Below are positions 53,373-61,280 of a stretch of 61,280 bases of DNA, in pieces. The translations under genes were made by a program, and so were the position numbers. Source of the stretch: Flavobacteriales bacterium (GTDB lineage Bacteria > Bacteroidota > Bacteroidia > Flavobacteriales_E > Vicingaceae); assembly GCA_905339165.1 (NCBI GenBank), contig CAJPFH010000030.1:1-61280 (forward strand), given 5' to 3'. Below the pieces are notes generated by a model. That model worked only from the letters and a program-made list of their open reading frames with translations, had not been told where the DNA came from and made no database searches. Each line of letters begins with the position of its first letter. The stretch's first letter is position 1.

Positions 53373-54377
53373 ATGCATAGCTATAAACTTTTAGAAGAAC
53401 TGATTGCCATCGATTCGCCCACAGGATATACTCATAATGCCTGCGAATACATTTTTAAAAAACTGAAATTACTTGGCTTGAATCCTGAATACACCAATAA
53501 AGGAGCTGTTAAATGTGCATTAGGGAAAAACCCGTGCTTAGCTATTGCTGCCCATCTCGATACGTTAGGAGCAATAGTAAGTGGAATAAAAGCCGATGGA
53601 ACCCTCGCTTTCTCATTGCTTGGTGGTCTTTCGCTTACCAATGCCGAAGGCGAATACGTGCGAATACATACCATGAAAGGAAAAACCTACACAGGAACCA
53701 TTCTCGTAAATAATCCCTCTTCGCACGCGAACCACCAAAAAGAAACAATAAAGCGTGAAATGGCTACCATGCATATTCGCATTGACGAAGAAGTGTACAA
53801 TAAAAAAGACACCCAAAAATTAGGCATACAGCCTGGAGATATTATTTGTTTAGAACCTCGCTACCGAGAACTTCCTAGCGGATACATAAAATCTAGATTT
53901 TTAGATAATAAAGCCGGTTGCTTTGTGCTCCTTAAACTGGCCGAACAATTTAAAAACAAAAATATTCCTGTAGAACTTTTTTTCTCAACTTACGAAGAAG
54001 TCGGACATGGAGGTGCCGTGGGTTATTCGGCTTCTGTAAAAGAACTACTGGTCATTGATATGGGTGTGCTGGGTGATAATTGCCAAGGGAACGAAACATC
54101 TTGCTCTATCTGTGCAAAAGACAGTTCCGGACCTTACGATTATCATTTCAGAAAAAAGCTGATTGCATTGAGCGAAAAGAAAAAAATTCCCTACAAAGTA
54201 GATGTGTATCCATTTTACGGATCTGATGGGTCTGCTGCACTGCGTGCGGGAAACGACTTACGCGTGGCTCTGATTGGAATGGGGGTTGCCGCTTCGCACG
54301 GAACTGAAAGAACTCATAAAAAAGGAATACAAGCTACGATTGACTTGTGTTCCGCTTACATCCACTCCATTAAATAA
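53373..54377 (+). CDS. M42-family aminopeptidase
   Basis: 334 residues, the usual size for M42 (TET-type) metallopeptidases. Co-catalytic metal ligands are in AAHLDTLG (His/Asp), RFLDNKAGC (Asp), YEEVGHGGA (catalytic Glu pair), VIDMGVLGD (Asp) and HGTERTHKKG (His). Cytosolic. It releases N-terminal amino acids from peptides. The unique glycine-rich insert found in some M42 is absent. Confidence 0.88.
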   Translation: MHSYKLLEELIAIDSPTGYTHNACEYIFKKLKLLGLNPEYTNKGAVKCALGKNPCLAIAAHLDTLGAIVSGIKADGTLAFSLLGGLSLTNAEGEYVRIHTMKGKTYTGTILVNNPSSHANHQKETIKREMATMHIRIDEEVYNKKDTQKLGIQPGDIICLEPRYRELPSGYIKSRFLDNKAGCFVLLKLAEQFKNKNIPVELFFSTYEEVGHGGAVGYSASVKELLVIDMGVLGDNCQGNETSCSICAKDSSGPYDYHFRKKLIALSEKKKIPYKVDVYPFYGSDGSAALRAGNDLRVALIGMGVAASHGTERTHKKGIQATIDLCSAYIHSIK

Positions 54378-54383
54378 CCGCCT

Positions 54384-56462
54384 TTGAACTTTTGCATTAA
54401 AAAAAAGTTTTTTCTTTTTATTATTCCTATTTTGCTTTACCTGCTTGGTAATTTGCAGCTATACGACACATACAAGTTTTTCATGTCGTGGAGCGACCCG
54501 CAGTATTGCTACCTTTTAAACGGACTTAACATTGCCAATGGCACTGGAGATATTGGCCATGTGGATCATCCGGGTACCCCGGTGCAGCTGTTTGCTGCCC
54601 TGATTATTAAAATCACTTCATTTTTCAGAAATTCTAATGATATAACAAGCGATGTGCTTCTGCACCCCGAAATGTATTTATTCATAATTAGTCAGTGTAT
54701 TTTACTATTGGTTGCACTACTCATTTTTATTCTTGGAAAAGTAGTTCTTAATAAAACACACCATCCTATTTCCGCCTTATTTCTACAAACAAGCACCTTG
54801 TTTTCTTTTGTTATTAGTATGTATTTACCCAATTTAATGACAGAGCCTTTTATTGTAATGTGTGGGTTAGCCATGCTAATCTTTTATATTAAATTTATAT
54901 TTGAGCAAAAAACGAACGGAACTCCTTTTGCCATTATTTTTGGACTGATTGCCGGCCTTTCATTAGCTGTAAAATTTTCTTCTTTTCCTGCTCTTGTTAT
55001 TCCCTTAATTCTTTTAACCCGATGGAAAGATAGGGTATTTTATGGTATTACAAGCAATGTATCTTTTATTTTTTGTACGCTACCCATTTTTAACAAGTAT
55101 GTCTATTTTTTAGATTTTATTAGGGGCATTTTTACTCATACGGGTAAATACGGAACAGGGAAAAACCAGTTTGTAGAAAGTTCTCTTTTTTCTGAGAATT
55201 TATACAACATATTTTCTGCCGGACCCTCATTTACTGTGGTGTTGTGTTTGTCCTTATTTGTTCTGCTACTTACACTTTTCAATAAATTAAATTTTTCGGA
55301 AAAAGAAAAACCCTTTTTAAGATTGTTGGCAGGAATATTTTTTGCCTGCATTATTCAAATACTCGTAGTTGCAAAACATTATTCTTACCATTACCTTATT
55401 CCTGTACATATTTACAGTATTGCTTCTCTGTACTTAATTTTTATGCTGACTAAAAAATATTTTTCCGTTACAAAATTTTCATTTTTACATTCTTACTCCA
55501 ACACCAGAATTCTTTTTACTTTGTTTTTTGTTTTGCTCTTTTTAAAAACTATTTTCATTTACGGGTATTTCGAAAATGTATACAATCCTCGCAGAACCAC
55601 CCATGCTTTTTTAGAAAAATATAAACGGATTCCTCGACTTATTGTGACCGAAAATACAGGTGCTACACCCGAACCGGCTTTGCATTTCGGATATATTTAC
55701 AGTGGCAACGGAAAATCCAATTATGCAGCCTATTTATCTGATTTGTACAAAAACTCCTTCTTGTATCTTTTATACGATTCTAAAATCAGAAATTTTACAG
55801 AGGAGCTAACGGTAAGGGAACTTGCACAAAAAAGCCCTGTGTGGCTTATCTATTTTTCTCAACATAATGATTCTATTGTAGAATCGGTACTGAACCAATT
55901 TGACTTACTAAATAAAAACAGCAAAATAACTACCCCACAACTTCTCTTTACCCATTTTGGAAACAAAGAAAAAATTTATTTATTGCAGGTAGATACAATA
56001 GCTCTTAGGCAATCTATTAAAACGGTGCGTTCCATTTTCTGTACAATGGAATGGGCAAAAAATGATGTTTTTCTTTCAACCGATTCTCTATACACCTTTA
56101 AAGGAGCCTTTCTCCAATCGAACGAAAAAGCCTACCGTGGCAAGTATTCTGCAAAACTTACTCACGAACTTATTTTTGGTTTGGATATTCCGCTGCAAGT
56201 AAAATCCGGACGAACATACGAAATATCGGTTTTAAGAAACTCGGCCAATGGAAAAGGAGCCTTGGTGGTGAGTGCAAAAAACACCCAACATTTTTATATG
56301 CATACCGATTTACCTTCCGATGCCAACAAAGAATGGAAAACCTTAAGATTAAACTTTACCATTCCACCAAGCCTGAATGACAGCACCCTTAGTGTTTACT
56401 TGTGGAACAATGGCAATGAAAATGTGTGGTTTGACGATTTACGTATCATTGAAACCGAATAA
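54384..56462 (+). CDS. Multi-spanning membrane glycosyltransferase-like protein with C-terminal beta domain
   Basis: 692 residues with a TTG start at 54384; an ATG at 54483 would lose the first membrane helix, and an upstream stop at 54375 rules out an earlier start. The first ~390 residues hold about ten membrane helices with a DHPGTPVQL loop, like GT39/ArnT-type lipid-linked sugar transferases. A periplasmic C-terminal part with a beta-rich carbohydrate-binding-like domain (about 565-690) follows. Acceptor and sugar are unknown. Confidence 0.72.
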   Translation: MNFCIKKKFFLFIIPILLYLLGNLQLYDTYKFFMSWSDPQYCYLLNGLNIANGTGDIGHVDHPGTPVQLFAALIIKITSFFRNSNDITSDVLLHPEMYLFIISQCILLLVALLIFILGKVVLNKTHHPISALFLQTSTLFSFVISMYLPNLMTEPFIVMCGLAMLIFYIKFIFEQKTNGTPFAIIFGLIAGLSLAVKFSSFPALVIPLILLTRWKDRVFYGITSNVSFIFCTLPIFNKYVYFLDFIRGIFTHTGKYGTGKNQFVESSLFSENLYNIFSAGPSFTVVLCLSLFVLLLTLFNKLNFSEKEKPFLRLLAGIFFACIIQILVVAKHYSYHYLIPVHIYSIASLYLIFMLTKKYFSVTKFSFLHSYSNTRILFTLFFVLLFLKTIFIYGYFENVYNPRRTTHAFLEKYKRIPRLIVTENTGATPEPALHFGYIYSGNGKSNYAAYLSDLYKNSFLYLLYDSKIRNFTEELTVRELAQKSPVWLIYFSQHNDSIVESVLNQFDLLNKNSKITTPQLLFTHFGNKEKIYLLQVDTIALRQSIKTVRSIFCTMEWAKNDVFLSTDSLYTFKGAFLQSNEKAYRGKYSAKLTHELIFGLDIPLQVKSGRTYEISVLRNSANGKGALVVSAKNTQHFYMHTDLPSDANKEWKTLRLNFTIPPSLNDSTLSVYLWNNGNENVWFDDLRIIETE

Positions 56463-56502
56463 AAATATACAACCAACCTTTTAGGTTTCGTAACTTAGCC
56501 CT

Positions 56503-58137
56503 ATGCATTTTGATTCAATTGACGGATGGAAAGTATTGGCGGGCTTAGGTTTGTTTTTATTCGGAATGTTTATGCTCGAAGAAGCCCTAAAAAAATTGTC
56601 GGGCAGAGCCTTTAAAAAATTTCTACGTAAACAAACCGGAAACCCTGTAAAAGCAGTATTAGCCGGAATATTTTCTACTGCTATTTTACAAAGCAGTTCT
56701 TTAGTATCGCTAATGGTACTTGCTTTTTGTGGTGCAGGTATTATACAACTTAAAAACGGTATTGGAATTATTATTGGCAGCAATTTAGGAACCACAGTAA
56801 CAGGGTGGATAGTAGCCTCGCTCGGATTCAAATTCAATATCGAATCGTTTGTAATGCCTTTTTTAGCAATAGGAGGTTTAGGACTTATCTTCTTATCGAA
56901 ATCCGAAAAACTCTCTAATATAAGCAAACTTATTGCCGGATTTGGGTTTTTATTTTTAGGGCTTGGATATATGAAAAGTGGCATTAGCGATTTTTCTTCT
57001 GTCTTTGATATTTCCACATTTCAAGGCAAACCCCTCATTATTTTTTTGCTGCTTGGTTTTGTATTATCGGGCATTATTCAATCCAGTTCTGCGGTAATGG
57101 TTATTGTGCTTTCAGCCTTAGATGCCGGCATTTTGCCATTTACATCGGCAGCGGCTATGGTAATAGGTTCTGATCTTGGTACTACTTTAACAGCCCTGAT
57201 AGGAAGCATAGGCGGCAATACTATTAAAAAGCAAGCAGGATTCAGTCATTTTTTCTTTAACCTTTTTACTGCGGTTATTGCCTTTATTTTTATTCATCCT
57301 CTCCTCTATTTTGTAAATAATATATTAGGTTTTGAGGAAAAATTAATGGCATTAGTAGCCTTTCATAGCACCTTTAATTTACTTGGAGTGCTTATTTTTA
57401 CACCTTTGTTGGCTCAGTTTGCAAAACTTATCACTATACTAATTAAAGAAAAAAAAACAGGTTTTTCAAGCCACCTAAAAAGTGTTGCCCCCTCTGTAAG
57501 TGAGGCCTCGGTAGAAGCTCTTAAAATGGAATCGCATTTGTTTATAGAATTTGTATTGCGGTTTAATAAACAAGTAATATGCAATGAAGAAAAAAATGGA
57601 ACCCTATTCGGTTCAGATTTTTCATATCTGGAGGAGTACGAAAAAATTAAAAAATACGAATCGGAGATTGCCTCGTTTTACGCAAAAACTCAGCAAGGAG
57701 AGCTAATAGAAAGCGAATCGAAAATTTTAAGCATGGTTATTCTTTCGGTGCGAAACGCTTCTCTTTCGGCAAAATATTTAAAGGATATCGAACATAATTT
57801 AAATGAAATTAAAAATTCAACCGAAGAATATTTACAAGAGCTGTACCGCGAAATCGTATTTTACCAAAAAACTTTTTATACACACATTGATGCCGTATTA
57901 AACGTAAACGAAGCATTTACAGACGAAGATGAAATTCCCGACCTGATTGCCAAGAATAAGGAATTTAGCAATAAAGAAATTGAGCTGGTTTATAAAAAAT
58001 CGGCAAAATTTAAAACCGAAGGAATTGAAATTTCATCCGTCTTAAATATGTTGATGGAAATTTACAATTCAAATCGCTCTATGATAAGAGCTCTTTCGGA
58101 AATAAGACAAATTAATGCTCTCGTAAAACCGGCTTAG
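56503..58137 (+). CDS. Na+/phosphate cotransporter, NptA-like, with PhoU-type C-domain
   Basis: 544 residues. Twin QSSS motifs (63-66, 193-196), which mark the inverted SLC34-like repeats, are followed by the glycine-rich loops GSNLGTT and GSDLGTT. The last ~200 residues (from KSVAPSVSEAS) form a PhoU-like helical regulatory domain. Phosphate uptake coupled to sodium. A near-consensus TAACTTAG lies upstream. It overlaps the convergent DUF4837 gene by 26 bases at its 3' end. Confidence 0.9.
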   Translation: MHFDSIDGWKVLAGLGLFLFGMFMLEEALKKLSGRAFKKFLRKQTGNPVKAVLAGIFSTAILQSSSLVSLMVLAFCGAGIIQLKNGIGIIIGSNLGTTVTGWIVASLGFKFNIESFVMPFLAIGGLGLIFLSKSEKLSNISKLIAGFGFLFLGLGYMKSGISDFSSVFDISTFQGKPLIIFLLLGFVLSGIIQSSSAVMVIVLSALDAGILPFTSAAAMVIGSDLGTTLTALIGSIGGNTIKKQAGFSHFFFNLFTAVIAFIFIHPLLYFVNNILGFEEKLMALVAFHSTFNLLGVLIFTPLLAQFAKLITILIKEKKTGFSSHLKSVAPSVSEASVEALKMESHLFIEFVLRFNKQVICNEEKNGTLFGSDFSYLEEYEKIKKYESEIASFYAKTQQGELIESESKILSMVILSVRNASLSAKYLKDIEHNLNEIKNSTEEYLQELYREIVFYQKTFYTHIDAVLNVNEAFTDEDEIPDLIAKNKEFSNKEIELVYKKSAKFKTEGIEISSVLNMLMEIYNSNRSMIRALSEIRQINALVKPA

Positions 58138-59131
58138 CTGAAAGAGCAATTGCTTCTAGTTCCCGCAAATACTCCCTCTTATCGAACTGTGGGGCAAACA
58201 CATAAACATCAATACAAATTACCCGGGCATTTTTTTCATCTACAAAAGTATAATTTACGAAAGGGCCACCCATAAAATCGTTTACCATACTCCACAATCC
58301 CCGAACTTCTGTGGCATACATTCCATTCAGGTTTATTTCGTTTTTTAGAGCCGGTAACTCTTTATATACTTCCATATAAGCGTTTTTGGCTACACTTCGT
58401 TGATACTTTTTTGTAACCGAATCTCGCACCGTAATTATGTTAGATAAGGTAAATGTACTATCGCTTACAAAGGGGTAATGCCACATGGAAATGCATTGTG
58501 TAATGATATGCTCGCCTATTCTTTTATCTTGCCTTAAGGATAAATAGTTTTCTTTTTTTAGCATAGGCAAATAACCCGTAGGCAATGCCAATGTAAATCC
58601 TAAAAAATTTTCTATTTCTTGTATTTTTTTTGTATCGGGTATTTTAGCAAAATGTTGCTGCCATCGCTCCACCTCTGCTTTTTGCAAATAAGAAACGGTT
58701 TTGGGTCCGTTTGCATTTATGATTTTTGAAGCGGTAGCATCATCGGGAGCAAACACATTGATAACAACCTGCCCTCTTGCCCACACCTCTTTTTGAATTG
58801 AAAACCCAGGAGAATATTTGGAATGTATATTTACAGAAAGCACGTTTCTGCTGCTTTGCAGAATTTTTGTAAACGCCTTATGTGGCACCATCACTACATT
58901 AAAAAGAGGTTCTCGTTGGGGCAAGCCGTATTGCTCTGATGCAAATTGTTTCATTACCGCCTCTCCGCTTTGAGTGTTTTTGTAGGCGGTATCTATCACT
59001 ACCAGTAAATCGCCAGGCCTGCCGGTTATATCGGGTAATACTTTGAAATTACCATTTCCACAAGAAACAAATAAAATACTTATCAAAAAAAGAGTACTGT
59101 AAAAGGGAAGTAAAAGCTTAACTTTTTGCAA
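58112..59131 (-). CDS. DUF4837-family lipoprotein
   Basis: 339 residues with lipobox ILFVSC (SPase II). DUF4837 features: LPDITGRPGDLLVVIDTAY at the start, EPLFNVVMVPHKAF, VWARGQVVINVFAPDD and FMGGPFVNYTFVDE. The family is mainly in Bacteroidota and has no known function. It is 13 bases from the lytic transglycosylase, in the same direction, suggesting a wall or envelope role. Its last 26 bases overlap the cotransporter. Confidence 0.88.
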   Translation of the reverse strand: MQKVKLLLPFYSTLFLISILFVSCGNGNFKVLPDITGRPGDLLVVIDTAYKNTQSGEAVMKQFASEQYGLPQREPLFNVVMVPHKAFTKILQSSRNVLSVNIHSKYSPGFSIQKEVWARGQVVINVFAPDDATASKIINANGPKTVSYLQKAEVERWQQHFAKIPDTKKIQEIENFLGFTLALPTGYLPMLKKENYLSLRQDKRIGEHIITQCISMWHYPFVSDSTFTLSNIITVRDSVTKKYQRSVAKNAYMEVYKELPALKNEINLNGMYATEVRGLWSMVNDFMGGPFVNYTFVDEKNARVICIDVYVFAPQFDKREYLRELEAIALSAKPVLREH

Positions 59132-59144
59132 AACGAATAGTTAT

Positions 59145-60572
59145 TTAACTTACCGAAGCAATTTTTATTTTCATGCCTACTTTCAAGGAATTTTCTTTAA
59201 TCCCTAAATTGAGTTCTTTGATTTTATCAATGCTTACTCCATTCTGTTGTGCTATTTTATATAGGGTATCTCCGGCTTGTACAATATGGTATTTGTCTTT
59301 GCTTGTGGTTTGTGGTTTATTAGATACAAATACAGTCGCTTTATTATTTACGTTTATTTTTTGTCCTACCTGTAAATTAGTGCTTTTTAAATTGTTCCAA
59401 TCTTTTAGTTGGGTTACAGAACAACCGTATTTATGAGCTATTCCGGCTAAGGTTTCTCCTTTTCTAACGGAATGTACACTGTTGGCCGAAGCGGAACCAG
59501 AATGAGGCGAAACATTTTTAAATTCTTTTGCTTGTGCATACAAGGTTTGTTCGTTGGTAATAAACTCGCCTGTTTTGTTAAACGGAAGATATATTGTGTA
59601 GTATTGTCCATCGTTCGGAATGATTCCTTTTTTAAAATGAGGATTAAACCACTTTAATTCTTCTAATGGAATTTGCAGTGAAGTGGCCAGCATGGGTAGA
59701 GAAACACCTCCTTTTAAGCAAACCGTATCTAACAGATAGCCTGAAAAAACAGGCTCGGCAGGAACTATTTGATGTTCGGCAGCGTAACGCATTACATAGT
59801 TTACGGCTATAAAAGCCGGAACATATCCTCTTGTTTCGCGTGGTAGGTGGGGCATTATTTCCCAAAACCTTGTTTTTCCGCCTGCCCTGCGTATGGCCTT
59901 GTTTACGTTTCCGGGGCCGCAATTGTAGGCAGCCAATACCAATTCCCAATCATTAAATTGTTTGTATAAATCGCTCATAAAACGACAGGCTGCTTCGGTT
60001 GATTTGTATAAGTCCATACGGGCATCGTACAGGTAGTTATTATCTAAATCGTACATTTTCCCCGTGCCCGGAATAAATTGCCATAAGCCCACTGCCTTGG
60101 CAGGAGATACGGCCTGTGCATTTAATGCAGATTCTACTATGGCTAAATACTTTATTTCTAAGGGCATATTATATTTGTCTAGCATTTCTTCAAACACAGG
60201 AAAATAAAGAGGGGCTAAACCAAACATGCGAGAGGTTAACCCTTTTCTGCGTTTGGCGTACAAATCGAGCCATTGTTTTACTTCTTCGTTGTACACAAAA
60301 TGAAAAGAAGAGTTTTCGTTCATCTTTTCGAAGCGTTCTTTATACACCCACTCTGGCGTATTATCTGTGCTTTCGCTCCCTGTAAAAACTGTTTTGTAGT
60401 TATATGAAGTGTGTGATTTCCCCAAGTTTTTATACATCTTCGAAGCCATCATACTGTCTATATTTGCCAATATAGGGTTGTCTTTAAGAAGTGGCCCGGC
60501 AGATTGCTGCGAAAAAACACCACTACTCCACATAAAGAGCACTATGAATGCAATATGACTTCTTTTTTTCAT
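59145..60572 (-). CDS. Membrane-bound lytic murein transglycosylase D-like (SLT plus two LysM)
   Basis: 475 residues. An exported N-terminus is followed by an SLT domain with catalytic Glu147 in LAIVESALNAQAVSPAKA, and GLWQFIPGTGKMY, YDARMDLYKSTEAACRF and LAAYNCGPGNVNKAIRR. Two LysM domains are at the C-terminus (GETLAGIAHKYG and GDTLYKIAQQNG). It cleaves peptidoglycan with 1,6-anhydro product formation. The preceding gene on the minus strand is the broken lipoprotein. Confidence 0.9.
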   Translation of the reverse strand: MKKRSHIAFIVLFMWSSGVFSQQSAGPLLKDNPILANIDSMMASKMYKNLGKSHTSYNYKTVFTGSESTDNTPEWVYKERFEKMNENSSFHFVYNEEVKQWLDLYAKRRKGLTSRMFGLAPLYFPVFEEMLDKYNMPLEIKYLAIVESALNAQAVSPAKAVGLWQFIPGTGKMYDLDNNYLYDARMDLYKSTEAACRFMSDLYKQFNDWELVLAAYNCGPGNVNKAIRRAGGKTRFWEIMPHLPRETRGYVPAFIAVNYVMRYAAEHQIVPAEPVFSGYLLDTVCLKGGVSLPMLATSLQIPLEELKWFNPHFKKGIIPNDGQYYTIYLPFNKTGEFITNEQTLYAQAKEFKNVSPHSGSASANSVHSVRKGETLAGIAHKYGCSVTQLKDWNNLKSTNLQVGQKINVNNKATVFVSNKPQTTSKDKYHIVQAGDTLYKIAQQNGVSIDKIKELNLGIKENSLKVGMKIKIASVS

Positions 60573-60765
60573 TTTCTTTAACTACTACGCAATGATTTAG
60601 CGTTTATTTTAAGAGGCGTAAATATCCGTTTTTTTTTGAAAATGAAAAATAAATGAGATGATGTAATGAAATAACTAATAATGAATAAAGGGTACTAAAA
60701 TGAACAATGGTTATTTTTTTACCATAAAAAAATTTATTCTACCACCATTTTTTGGCTGTAGTTTC

Positions 60766-61055
60766 CTATTTTAACTCAAATTCTCCCTTGGCATTGGTGT
60801 AGGTTTGTTCCAAGGTATCGGGTTCTACACAAGGGTGTTTATATTCATTAGGGGGCGGATAATTATACGGCCAGGAGTATTCTTTAAAATCGAGGTGTAC
60901 ACTACGCTTACTTTAACGCCTTCTACGGGTTTTAAATCGAAGTAGTCTATAACCGTACCGTACACCTTGGTTTTAAACAGGCGGTTGCGGTCTTTTTTGC
61001 AGGTAGCAAACAGTACAAACACCAGCAGCAGATAAAGGAGTTTATGTGCTTTCAT
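60766..61055 (-). pseudogene. Truncated/frameshifted carboxypeptidase-regulatory-like lipoprotein
   Basis: The frame from ATG 61055 encodes a lipoprotein signal (LVFVLFATC) then TKVYGTVIDYFDLKPVEGV, the start of a CarboxypepD_reg-like domain. It then drifts into junk after VVYTS (stop at 60825). A different frame, from 60891 downwards, continues with DFKEYSWPYNYPP...TYTNAKGEFELK and ends in TAG at 60766-60768, so one base is missing near 60890. It is short even when repaired. It is probably a remnant next to the dispersed repeats, or a sequencing error. Confidence 0.6.
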
Positions 61056-61104
61056 GTTTTTTTATTTTTTGTTTCAGCTTTTGTGTTTAGTTACCTTCCC
61101 CACA

Positions 61105-61129
61105 GATTCCGAAACCAGTTCGGAATGAC
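61105..61129. repeat. Dispersed repeat unit (GATTCCGAAACCAGTTCGGAATGAC-type)
   Basis: A short imperfect palindrome (ATTCCGAA...TTCGGAAT) of the kind found in many copies in intergenic DNA of Bacteroidota. It is the first of three unlike repeat units within 180 bases at the right edge. Only one copy is visible in this window, so its genome-wide multiplicity is recalled, not seen. Confidence 0.5.
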
Positions 61130-61149
61130 TAGCCTGCTCCTCGCTTTGC

Positions 61150-61175
61150 GTCATGCTGAACTTGTTTCAGCATCT
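61150..61175. repeat. Dispersed repeat unit (GTCATGCTGAACTTGTTTCAGCATC-type)
   Basis: ATGCTGAA...TTCAGCAT is an inverted repeat with 8-bp arms (61152-61159 and 61166-61173) and the text is typical of the intergenic CTGAACTTGTTTCAG elements of Bacteroidota. Copy number elsewhere in the genome cannot be seen. Confidence 0.5.
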
Positions 61176-61250
61176 TTATCGTTCGTATAGCCTCTTTTGT
61201 TATTATGCTTCATATTTCAACTTCCTGAATTCATATTTCCTTTTTCAAAG

Positions 61251-61280
61251 GATTGCTTCGCTCGTGCTTCTCTCGCAATG
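61251..61280. repeat. Dispersed repeat unit (GATTGCTTCGCTCGTGCTTCTCTCGCAATG), truncated by window edge
   Basis: ATTGC...GCAAT ends and the GCTTCGCTCGTGCTTC core match a common intergenic repeat (reverse strand CATTGCGAG...GAAGCAAT). It runs to the edge of the window, so its full length is not known. Confidence 0.45.

Noticed and set aside
1-61280. CRISPR arrays, tRNA or rRNA genes, prophage or insertion-sequence genes
   Set aside because: I found no regularly spaced repeats, no cloverleaf-like intergenic sequence and no transposase, integrase or phage structural genes in this window. The S74 domain at the start is of a chromosomal T9SS protein, not a phage tail.

Overview
The window looks like a chromosomal piece of a Bacteroidota (Flavobacteriales/Sphingobacteriales-like) genome. 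The DNA is AT-rich. It has a type IX secretion (T9SS) sorting domain, many small SPase II lipoproteins, a DUF4837 protein, an HU-CCDC81/SPOR protein, an E1 alpha-beta fusion dehydrogenase, a DAHP synthase-chorismate mutase fusion, TAnnTTTG-type -7 promoter boxes and few Shine-Dalgarno sequences. The CtaC/CtaD oxidase with cytochromes c indicates an organism able to respire oxygen.

Layout. 1-5.6 kb: 3' end of a frameshifted S74/T9SS surface protein, a 50-bp palindromic terminator, glutamate dehydrogenase, dprA, kdsB and a lipoprotein. 5.7-28.0 kb: one uninterrupted 17-gene plus-strand operon, the main find. 28.0-41.1 kb: a VOC remnant, then minus-strand genes (secreted protein, polyprenyl synthase, sugar epimerase, rfbA, RND exporter, purine nucleoside phosphorylase, a LuxR/response regulator/TPR histidine kinase set, and a 2-oxoacid dehydrogenase E1 fusion). 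41.1-47.4 kb: small genes, a lipoprotein with an in-frame stop, DUF302, OsmC, HU-CCDC81/SPOR, and a cluster of cytochrome c and heme-motif lipoproteins. 47.4-51.5 kb: cytochrome c, ctaC and ctaD. 51.8-61.3 kb: SPOR protein, DAHP synthase-chorismate mutase, M42 peptidase, a membrane glycosyltransferase-like protein, Na/Pi cotransporter, DUF4837, lytic transglycosylase, a broken lipoprotein and a patch of dispersed repeats.

The 22-kb operon matches, gene type for gene type, the enzyme set described for anaerobic indole-3-acetate degradation (iaa cluster) in Aromatoleum/Azoarcus: molybdenum hydroxylase (3 subunits), ATP-dependent hydantoinase pair, class III CoA transferase, B12 mutase (2 subunits), acyl-CoA dehydrogenase, hydratase/3-hydroxyacyl-CoA dehydrogenase fusion and thiolase. 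Here it is joined to an aminotransferase and an indolepyruvate:acceptor oxidoreductase. I infer a route tryptophan -> indolepyruvate -> indoleacetyl-CoA -> indoleacetate -> 2-oxindole-3-acetate -> 2-aminophenylsuccinate -> its CoA ester -> 2-aminobenzylmalonyl-CoA -> 2-aminocinnamoyl-CoA -> 2-aminobenzoyl (anthraniloyl)-CoA + acetyl-CoA, with no oxygenase. Active-site details support it: the mutase keeps the carboxylate-binding Arg but not the Tyr of methylmalonyl-CoA mutase, and the acyl-CoA dehydrogenase lacks the usual Glu base, as expected for a decarboxylating enzyme. The substrate assignment is inference and has not been tested here.

Three reading frames are broken (positions ~820, 41886 and ~60890). 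These may be real decay or assembly errors, and raw reads would decide.
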